5,759 nt of DNA from Bacteroidales bacterium (lineage in GTDB: Bacteria > Bacteroidota > Bacteroidia > Bacteroidales > JAADGE01). The stretch covers positions 1-5,759 of the forward strand of contig JANTGL010000179.1 in the NCBI GenBank assembly GCA_024762915.1, written 5' to 3'. A model generated the notes under the pieces. The model was not told the origin of the DNA. It was given only the letters and a program-made list of their open reading frames with translations, and made no database searches. This document shows, in pieces, positions 1 through 5,759 of the stretch (within the stretch, counting starts at the first letter, position 1; the number at the start of each line of letters is the position of its first letter). Position numbers and translations under genes: made by a program.

Positions 1-774
1 ATTGATACGATGTTGTTCGGTGCTTTTTTAACCAAATGGAATGCTGTTAATTTATCAACCGACACAATCGGAATAACCGGTTATTTAAACAGTGATACCT
101 ATAATAATTATACTGAAATTGAACTTCCTTTCATCTATCAATCCGATGAAATACCTGATACGCTGAACATTATTTTTACTTCTTCAGGATTTAACGGAAA
201 CGATGGCAGTAATTTGTATATTGACAGTATTTCGATGCTTAACGGTGAAGTAATATCTCCTACCTTATGTTTTCCGGCAACGGATATAACATCCTCAGAA
301 TTTACAACACACTGGATGACAATTCCGAATGCCGTAAGTTACAGTATCGATGTTTCGGATAATTCCGATTTTTCCTCATTCATAAGCGGTTATGAGAATT
401 TAAACACAGGAACAGATACTTTTACCGTAGTTTCCGTTACACCCGGCACCTATTATTATCGTGCAAGAGTAAATTATAGTTCAGCAACAAGTATTAATTC
501 AAATACGACAGAAGTTGTCGTTGAAGCTTCCGGAATAACTAATTTGTATTATGACAGATTTAAAATATACACAGCAGGCAATAAAATTATTACCGATTTT
601 CCGTTTGAAGGCATTAATACACTAAAACTTTATTCCCTTGACGGAAAATTAATCAATCAAATTACGACGACTGAAAATATGGCTGAATTCCAAGTTGATT
701 TTTCAGGTATTTATATCATTCAAATATCTGTAAATAAGCAAAATATCAGCAAGAAAATAAGTGTCTTTTTTTAA
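1..774 (+). CDS. C-terminal part of a secreted multi-domain protein with FnIII-like domain and T9SS-type sorting tail (5' partial)
   Basis: The frame is open from base 1 (Ile-Asp-Thr precede the first Met at 10), so this is the last 257 residues of a longer protein and that Met is internal. Counting from it, residues 1-80 look like a beta-sandwich of the sort found in Bacteroidota surface proteins (GAFLTKW near the start, a P-D-T-L strand, then GSNLYIDSISM). Residues about 83-173 resemble a fibronectin type III domain (TTHWMTIPNAVSYSIDVS, then TPGTYYYRARV). Residues about 182-254 resemble a type A T9SS/Por sorting domain: LKLYSLDGKLI, then FSGIYIIQISV and a lysine-containing end. The usual YPNP opening is absent. 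I infer export across the outer membrane and surface attachment or release. The catalytic or binding part, if any, lies off the left edge, so no function can be given. The methyltransferase gene follows after 17 bases on the same strand. Confidence 0.8.
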   Translation: MDTMLFGAFLTKWNAVNLSTDTIGITGYLNSDTYNNYTEIELPFIYQSDEIPDTLNIIFTSSGFNGNDGSNLYIDSISMLNGEVISPTLCFPATDITSSEFTTHWMTIPNAVSYSIDVSDNSDFSSFISGYENLNTGTDTFTVVSVTPGTYYYRARVNYSSATSINSNTTEVVVEASGITNLYYDRFKIYTAGNKIITDFPFEGINTLKLYSLDGKLINQITTTENMAEFQVDFSGIYIIQISVNKQNISKKISVFF

Positions 775-791
775 TATCTTTTAATCAGAAC

Positions 792-1373
792 ATGCTTCAA
801 ATTAATAAATCCTATTGGGAAAATCTTTATAAAAACAATCAACTCGGATGGGACATCGGGTATATCAGTACACCGCTGAAAGCGTATTTTGATCAACTTA
901 CAAATAAGGAACTTCGTATATTAATTCCGGGAGGCGGAAGCGGTTATGAAGCAGAATATCTTTATAATAAAGGATTCTTACAAACTTTTTATTTGGATTA
1001 TTCGGAAGAAGCTGCTAAAAACTTTAAAAAAAAATCACCTGATTTTCCTGCTGAAAATATTATAAAAAAAGATTTTTTTGAACATACCGGAAAATATGAT
1101 TTAATATTGGAATTGGCATTCTTTACATCCGTAATCCCCGAAAACAGAGAAAAACTTGCCGATAAAATAGTCGAACTTTTAAAACCCGGCGGTAAATACG
1201 TCGGTGTTTTTTTTAACCACGAGTTTAAATTAAACAAACCGCCTTTCGGTGCCATGAAAGAAACGTATTTGGAACTGATAAAAGATAAATTTAAAGTTAA
1301 AACCTTTGAAATTGCATATAATTCGATAAAACCAAGAGCAGGCAGGGAGTTATTTTTTATATTTGAGAAATAA
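792..1373 (+). CDS. TPMT-family SAM-dependent methyltransferase
   Basis: A complete 193-residue cytoplasmic protein, the normal length for bacterial members of the thiopurine/thiol S-methyltransferase family (TPMT, PF05724). Visible marks are W20-D21-x-G23 followed by STPL, typical of this family's N-terminus; SAM-binding motif I at 43-53 (ILIPGGGSGYE); an acidic residue, D69, at the end of the next strand; D94 in KKDFF; DLILELAFFTSVIP at 103-116; LLKPGGKYVGVFFN at 129-142; PPFG at 150-153; and a C-terminal NSIKPRAGRELF. Family members transfer methyl groups from SAM to sulfur, selenium, halide or similar small acceptors; the acceptor here cannot be told from sequence. At 111-113 the segment reads F-T-S, where many relatives have F-C-A by my recollection. 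The start has no clear Shine-Dalgarno. It lies 17 bases after the preceding gene and may be co-transcribed with it, although the two share no obvious role. The gene contains unusually long A and T runs. Confidence 0.9.
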   Translation: MLQINKSYWENLYKNNQLGWDIGYISTPLKAYFDQLTNKELRILIPGGGSGYEAEYLYNKGFLQTFYLDYSEEAAKNFKKKSPDFPAENIIKKDFFEHTGKYDLILELAFFTSVIPENREKLADKIVELLKPGGKYVGVFFNHEFKLNKPPFGAMKETYLELIKDKFKVKTFEIAYNSIKPRAGRELFFIFEK

Positions 1374-1397
1374 AAATTATTCCGGTAATTTTCTCAA
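1363..1397. terminator. Inverted repeat at the convergent gene ends, candidate bidirectional terminator
   Basis: TTGAGAAA at 1363-1370 is perfectly matched by TTTCTCAA at 1390-1397. Inside it, ATTA (1376-1379) pairs with TAAT (1386-1389) around the loop TTCCGG, leaving a 5-base bulge (1371-1375) on one side. An alternative pairing uses AAAATTA with TAATTTT. The hairpin spans both stop codons, where the plus- and minus-strand genes meet. It is AT-rich and has no clean T-run on either side, so rho-independent termination is only possible, not shown. Confidence 0.35.
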
Positions 1398-1811
1398 CAT
1401 CATTAATTCATAATCACTGAAATCAATAAATTTATATTTTCGATATAGATTTATTGCAATTGTATTTTCTTTATGAACTTCCAGTTTTACCTGATAACCG
1501 ATTTTCTTAATTTCTTTGATACATTTATCCATCAATATTTTTGATAATCCCTGTCCCTGAAAATCAGGATGAATGCCGAAATGATGCAAAAATGTTCTTC
1601 TGTTATCGTGTGTCAACCAAAACGTACCTATAATTTTATCATTTTTTATCATTAAAGTCAAATTCCCGCCTGCATTTATTGTTCTCATAATCACCTCATT
1701 ATCATCACTTCGCTCCTCTCCGCCCATTCCTGTGAGTTTCCATAAATTCATAATTTCATCAAAATCCTCGGGAAGATAATCTCTGTATATTATTCGATTA
1801 TTTTCTTTCAT
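1377..1811 (-). CDS. GNAT-family N-acetyltransferase
   Basis: A small cytoplasmic acetyltransferase of the GNAT superfamily (acetyl-CoA donor, acceptor unknown), 144 residues from the chosen start. The N-terminus IIYRDYLPEDFDEIMNLW (7-24) is the usual first strand and helix. Motif A is at 79-95, GIHPDFQGQGLSKILMD, with the acetyl-CoA pyrophosphate loop Q-G-Q-G-L-S; Ser takes the last place, where Gly or Ala is usual. Motif B is seen as LEVHKENTIAINLYRKYKF (110-128). I chose the ATG at 1811 because it puts the family fold five or six residues after Met. An ATG at 1853 would add 14 residues and sits one base after the preceding stop (TAAAATG), so a coupled start there is a real alternative. An ATG at 1901 would overlap the upstream gene by 47 bases and is less likely. 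None has a clear ribosome binding site. It is the last gene of the minus-strand group and may modify a protein or small molecule; nothing ties it to its neighbours' function. Confidence 0.85.
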   Translation of the reverse strand: MKENNRIIYRDYLPEDFDEIMNLWKLTGMGGEERSDDNEVIMRTINAGGNLTLMIKNDKIIGTFWLTHDNRRTFLHHFGIHPDFQGQGLSKILMDKCIKEIKKIGYQVKLEVHKENTIAINLYRKYKFIDFSDYELMMLRKLPE

Positions 1812-1854
1812 AAGTTCATAATTTTGAAGATGTCCGAGATTGCAAATGGTCATT

Positions 1855-3765
1855 TTATTCCGTAAATTTAAAAACACAAGATTGCTTATCCGAACTTGCA
1901 ATAAGTTTAAAGAATTTTCTTAAATCATTATAATCGGCAGCAGGAAAAGTTCCTTTGTACATAATTAGTTTTCGAATATAAAACAACTTATGATTTTCAA
2001 CTTTTGTTTCAGCTGTAAAATTTCCGAATTCAGATTCATATTCAAGGGTATCGGGAATGTATTCAGGTATTAAATTATTCGGAAGTTCGTAAATTAAAGT
2101 GTCAATATCCGTATACGGAAACCTTAAATTTATATTTGATTTTCTGTTTTTCAGCCGTTTAGGAATCTGTTTTTTTTGATTTAATAAATTCGGTTTTAAA
2201 AACAATCTGCCTGAACTTACCGAAGCATAATTCTTTACATTAATTCTTAAGTTTTCATTTGCCGAAGGAATCTCATCTTTAAGGTAATTATATTCAAAGT
2301 TTTCAATTGAAATACCCGGTAAAGAAATACGTTTTTTTATAATTTTTTCTTTTTTCACATCCGGTAAATCAAATAAAAAGGAAACATTATCATACTGCAA
2401 TCCTTTATATTCAGTATGAATTTTTGCTTCAATATCTCCGTTTACGGATAATTTAATTTTTACTGTTCTTATTTGAGTATTAATTTCTTCGGAATAAGTC
2501 GTTGTATGCACTAATTTCCCGCCGTTTTGAGTTATTATAAGAGCATTCCTGTCATCCGTATAATCACCTAAATAGCCGAACGGTATTTTCTGATTTGTAC
2601 ATTCCAACCAAACTGTGTCCTTTTCTGAAGGAACACATAAAATAACATGATTAAATTGCGGAGACGGAAAATCTTTCACAAGAGGAGATGCATTTCTTCC
2701 GGCATTAATAATTGTATAATATGATTTTATACCTGCAATATTTAATAATGATTTTGTATAATAAGCTAAAGCTTTACAATCACCGTATCCGTTTGCATCA
2801 GTCACAGATGCTTCAAAAGGTTGCCATCCTCCGATTCCTAACTGAATACTTACATAGCGAGTTTTATTTTGCATGTATTTATAAATTGCTTTTGCTTTTT
2901 CTTTATCATCCTTTAAATCTTTTATTAAATTTTTTATCTCTGAAACAGTTTCTTCCGGTAATTGATCTCTGCCCTTGTTTAATTTATATATCCATTCACC
3001 GAAATCTTGCCACGTATCCGTTTTACCTTCGTATCCTTCTAATTTAAAATTTACGGGAGCAATTAAAACAGAGGGAACAATATTCAAAAGTGAATAATTA
3101 TACGGTTCATGTATAACCGGTTTCATGTTTTCAATTGTCCACGTATTTTTAGAATTTCTAACGTTAACTTCAGAGACCTTTTTTTTATCAAAATTGATTT
3201 CTTTTGTTTTGTATTGATAATCAGAAGATGAACTTACATTCAGAATAGCTTTTTCAACAGCTAAATAATATGCATTTACGGGATACCAATCAGGAAAAGA
3301 TAAAATACCGTCGAATTGCAGTTCAATTTCATATTCTACGGTATAAGGCGGATTCAATGCCGGTTTTTCAACATATTTCAGTCTGTTATCACTATATAAG
3401 CCTTCATAATTTGAAATATCTTTTATATCTTTTTTCTTAACGACATCAACTAAAAATCCGTCTTTATCATAATATTTACCTTTCAGAGAAACAAATTTGA
3501 TTAATTTATCATAAAAGGCCGTAATATAAGCATGATTTTCTCCGCTTTTATTCAGAATAGTTACAATCTTCTTAATTTTGTATGTTGCATCTTCATTATT
3601 TCTGATATTAAGATCGGTTTGAGAAAATCTGATAACAGCATCTGCATGAATTTTTAAACTGTCGGGAATTAAAGAAACTGAGTATTTATTCTGTGTAAAA
3701 CCGGAAACAGTCAGTAATAAGAGAATAAAAACAATGTATTTTCTATTGAATTTTATTTTCATCAT
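1855..3765 (-). CDS. DUF3857 and transglutaminase-like domain exported protein, active-site Cys and His present
   Basis: A complete 636-residue protein. Residues 1-25 form a signal peptide: basic MMKIKFNRK, hydrophobic IVFILLLLTVSGF, then TQ with likely cleavage just after it, so the protein should be periplasmic or surface-exposed. Residues about 30-230 match the DUF3857 beta-rich region (SLKIHADAVIRFSQ, later LNPPYTVEYEIELQFDG and FPDWYPV). Residues about 275-400 are the transglutaminase-like core: helix AKAIYKYMQNKTRYVSIQLG, then GYGDCKALAYYTKSLL with C330, FNHVILCV with H373, and VWLECTNQ with E388 where the usual triad has Asp. The rest (about 400-636) is beta-rich and resembles the C-terminal part of DUF3857 proteins, ending in a helix YNDLRKFFKLIASSDKQ. 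Bacterial members of this fold are often proteases, amidases or peptide cross-linkers; the substrate is unknown. The gene starts 7 bases after the stop of a paralogue. Two Met codons are adjacent at the start (3765, 3762); either could be used. Confidence 0.92.
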   Translation of the reverse strand: MMKIKFNRKYIVFILLLLTVSGFTQNKYSVSLIPDSLKIHADAVIRFSQTDLNIRNNEDATYKIKKIVTILNKSGENHAYITAFYDKLIKFVSLKGKYYDKDGFLVDVVKKKDIKDISNYEGLYSDNRLKYVEKPALNPPYTVEYEIELQFDGILSFPDWYPVNAYYLAVEKAILNVSSSSDYQYKTKEINFDKKKVSEVNVRNSKNTWTIENMKPVIHEPYNYSLLNIVPSVLIAPVNFKLEGYEGKTDTWQDFGEWIYKLNKGRDQLPEETVSEIKNLIKDLKDDKEKAKAIYKYMQNKTRYVSIQLGIGGWQPFEASVTDANGYGDCKALAYYTKSLLNIAGIKSYYTIINAGRNASPLVKDFPSPQFNHVILCVPSEKDTVWLECTNQKIPFGYLGDYTDDRNALIITQNGGKLVHTTTYSEEINTQIRTVKIKLSVNGDIEAKIHTEYKGLQYDNVSFLFDLPDVKKEKIIKKRISLPGISIENFEYNYLKDEIPSANENLRINVKNYASVSSGRLFLKPNLLNQKKQIPKRLKNRKSNINLRFPYTDIDTLIYELPNNLIPEYIPDTLEYESEFGNFTAETKVENHKLFYIRKLIMYKGTFPAADYNDLRKFFKLIASSDKQSCVFKFTE

Positions 3766-3772
3766 ATTATTT

Positions 3773-5759
3773 TCATATTTTCTTCAAAACAATTTTTTCA
3801 TTTTGTTTTTTTATTACCAAATCGTAGAAATTTTTTAATGCCTTATAGCTGTCATACTGAAATACCGGTTTATTAATACGAAAAATACTGATTACCTGAA
3901 ACATATTTCCGGCACTTGAAACCTGATAATGAAATTGTGCAGTTCTGCCGGGAAGTGAGAATGCCGTATTTTGAGGTTTCTCAGCTATTTCATAGCCTTC
4001 CGGAAGAGTATATTGAAAAATTACTTTTTCATAATAAGGATATGCATAATCAACGGGATATTTTCGATCATCTAATTTAAAAGGATTAATTGTTCTTTTT
4101 TCATTTAATAAAGGAGTCAAATAAATCATATTCCCCGCAAATGTCACATTATCAACCGTTTCAAATTGATACGATTTAATTAATGGTTTATTAATATCAT
4201 CGATATTTTTAAAATGAACATCAGATATTTCAGCATCAGAAGTGTTATCAATAAGATTTGATATATACTCTTCCTCACTGCCGCTTTGAATAATATCATC
4301 TCTGATATCATAAGCAGCATACTCTTTATAAGTTTTAGTAACCTTTCCGGTTAAATTTTCATTCGGATTTATTGTAACCGAATATAAATAAGTTTCTTTA
4401 TATTTCTGAGATGGGACAATACTAATTTCATCAAAATTTGGTGTTCCTACAATTCTCCCGGTTCCGTTTAAACATCTTTCCGGAAGCATACCCATCGGAA
4501 GATCGTCCTCAGTTGCATCAATAAAATATTTTTTTCCGTCAATTATAACTTCCGCTATTACATAATTAAATGAGGATAAAGAAGGATGTGTCGGAAAAAT
4601 TATCCCGTTGTTACGCGTACTTAAAACAACCGGATTAACAGTAATTGTTCTGGATTTTAACATGTTGATTAACAGCATATTTATATCAGCAGAATTCCCT
4701 TTCTTTTCGTCTAAAACAACATTCAACTTATCTGTAATGTATTTGCTGTTATAGCCGTTCCATTTAATATTTTTTGTAATGTATGAATAAATTGCTTGTA
4801 ATTCATCAAGTTTAGTTTCTGCATCTTTACAAATTTTTTCTGCAGTTAATTTAATTTTTGAAGTCGAATTTAATTGTTTTCCGAAATAAGAACTTTGGGA
4901 TAATTTTTTATTTACGTCATTCCATGAAGTTGTATAATAACTGACTGCTTGCCTCGGGTAACTGATTGTATTAAGTTCAAAATCCAGTGCTGTCATATAA
5001 TTTTCAGCTGTTGTTATATAAGGTTCTTCGATAAATGCAGGAATATTTAATGCTGTCCATGTTGTTAATGAACTGTTTGACTTGTATTCAATAGTCCCTC
5101 TTTCAATATATCCCATTTGACCGGGACCGGTTTTATATTCAACCGAAAATGTCTCATTTCTGTATTCGTTTTTTTCATTCAAAATAATATTATCATAACC
5201 TTTTTGATTTCTGTGATACTTGAAATATTCAGGTACTAAAGTAGAATATTCACTATACTTTACGGGTATTTCATATTGAAATTGCCATCCTCTCAAATTG
5301 AATATAAAATCAGAACTTATTTTATATTCCAAATCAATAACACTTCCTTCTTTTACATTCGGAAAAGAGGCTTTAGCAATTTTTCGATGTTTGGATTTAT
5401 TATCATAAAAAATATTCGATTTGTTAATTTTTGTTTCAACAACTTTTCCGTTTTCAAGATTAAATGTTTTTCCTTTGAGAGATGTTACCATTTCTTCTGC
5501 ACCATGATTACCTATATATAAAGGAATTTCAAAGTCTGCATAACCGGATGCATCTTTTTTAAATATTTTAATTCTTAAAGTTCTTTTAAAAATAATTATA
5601 AAATCATTTATTTGATTATCATATTCAAAATAAGAATACCCTTTATCAAATAATATAACCGCTGATGCTGATGAATCCGGCTCATAAAATGTCATTTCTG
5701 CTTCTCCCGGATTTAATTTTCCGAATTTATGCTTTATTTTTTGAGCTTCAATATTTGAA
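3773..5759 (-). CDS. DUF3857 and degenerate transglutaminase-like domain protein (5' partial at window edge)
   Basis: 661 residues are visible. The ATG at 5695 would give 640 residues but is probably internal: the frame stays open through 21 more codons to the edge, and they read as family sequence (HKFGKLNPGEAEM just before TFYEPDSSASAVILFDKG, the typical DUF3857 opening). The true start and signal peptide lie beyond the window. Numbering from the 5695 Met, residues 1-230 are DUF3857 (AVILFDKGYSYFEY, EGSVIDLEYKISSDF, LRGWQFQYEIPVKYSEY). Residues about 285-400 are the transglutaminase-like core (LDELQAIYSYITKNIKWNG). The nucleophile motif reads KKGNSADINMLLINML with Ser335 instead of Cys; the His motif reads SSFNYVIAEV with Tyr378; Asp393 in YFIDATEDD remains. 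The C-terminal half is beta-rich with a closing helix (SYKALKNFYDLVIKKQNEK) like that of the next gene. By the Cys/His losses I infer a non-catalytic or altered role, perhaps binding peptide or partnering the downstream paralogue. It appears to be co-transcribed with that gene. Confidence 0.9.
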   Translation of the reverse strand, partial: SNIEAQKIKHKFGKLNPGEAEMTFYEPDSSASAVILFDKGYSYFEYDNQINDFIIIFKRTLRIKIFKKDASGYADFEIPLYIGNHGAEEMVTSLKGKTFNLENGKVVETKINKSNIFYDNKSKHRKIAKASFPNVKEGSVIDLEYKISSDFIFNLRGWQFQYEIPVKYSEYSTLVPEYFKYHRNQKGYDNIILNEKNEYRNETFSVEYKTGPGQMGYIERGTIEYKSNSSLTTWTALNIPAFIEEPYITTAENYMTALDFELNTISYPRQAVSYYTTSWNDVNKKLSQSSYFGKQLNSTSKIKLTAEKICKDAETKLDELQAIYSYITKNIKWNGYNSKYITDKLNVVLDEKKGNSADINMLLINMLKSRTITVNPVVLSTRNNGIIFPTHPSLSSFNYVIAEVIIDGKKYFIDATEDDLPMGMLPERCLNGTGRIVGTPNFDEISIVPSQKYKETYLYSVTINPNENLTGKVTKTYKEYAAYDIRDDIIQSGSEEEYISNLIDNTSDAEISDVHFKNIDDINKPLIKSYQFETVDNVTFAGNMIYLTPLLNEKRTINPFKLDDRKYPVDYAYPYYEKVIFQYTLPEGYEIAEKPQNTAFSLPGRTAQFHYQVSSAGNMFQVISIFRINKPVFQYDSYKALKNFYDLVIKKQNEKIVLKKI

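Noticed and set aside
775..782. TATCTTTT resembling the Bacteroidota -7 promoter element (TAnnTTTG) before the methyltransferase
   Set aside because: It lacks the final G, has no TTTG element at the proper distance upstream, and is only about 10 bases before the start codon.
998..1255. Minus-strand 85-codon open frame inside the methyltransferase gene
   Set aside because: It lies wholly within a well-recognised plus-strand gene and its translation resembles no family; it is an antisense shadow.
2712..3047. Plus-strand 111-codon open frame
   Set aside because: It is antisense to the transglutaminase core of the 1855-3765 gene, and its leucine/tyrosine-rich translation is what AT-rich antisense gives.
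3766..3772. Possible promoter or regulatory site between the two DUF3857 genes
   Set aside because: The gap is only 7 bases and has no recognisable motif; co-transcription is simpler.
5276..5521. Plus-strand 81-codon open frame
   Set aside because: It is antisense to the DUF3857 region of the partial gene; the Phe/Ile-rich translation shows no family features.
1..5759. Defence system, mobile element, CRISPR array or RNA gene
   Set aside because: No transposase, integrase, nuclease, direct-repeat array, tRNA-like or rRNA-like sequence was seen, and nearly every base is covered by ordinary coding sequence.

Overview
The window looks like ordinary chromosomal sequence from a member of the Bacteroidota (Bacteroidales/Marinilabiliales-like or a related lineage). 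The evidence is the strongly AT-rich composition, the lack of clear Shine-Dalgarno sequences before the genes, a secreted protein ending in what looks like a type IX secretion (T9SS/Por) C-terminal tail, and a tandem pair of DUF3857/transglutaminase-like exported proteins of a type common in this phylum. The species cannot be named from the sequence.

Layout: two plus-strand genes converge on three minus-strand genes, and the stop codons at the meeting point are only 3 bases apart (1373/1377). Plus strand: (1) the C-terminal 257 residues of a secreted, multi-domain protein (beta-sandwich, FnIII-like domain, T9SS-type tail) that enters from the left edge and ends at 774; (2) a complete TPMT-family SAM-dependent methyltransferase, 792-1373. 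Minus strand, in transcription order from the right edge: (3) a large DUF3857/transglutaminase-like protein that runs off the right edge (its reading frame stays open past the ATG at 5695); (4) a second, complete DUF3857/transglutaminase-like protein with a signal peptide, 3765-1855; (5) a small GNAT-family N-acetyltransferase ending at 1377.

The minus-strand genes are packed tightly (7 bases between 3 and 4; 1 or 43 bases between 4 and 5, depending on the start) and probably form one operon whose promoter lies outside the window. The two DUF3857 proteins look like diverged paralogues. The downstream one keeps Cys and His of a transglutaminase-type triad, with Glu in the third position. The upstream one has Ser and Tyr in place of Cys and His and is probably not a cysteine-type enzyme. 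An intact/degenerate exported pair encoded side by side is the most interesting point here. I found no mobile element, CRISPR array, RNA gene or phage feature, and no gene-free stretch longer than 20 bases. I do not see a convincing new system.
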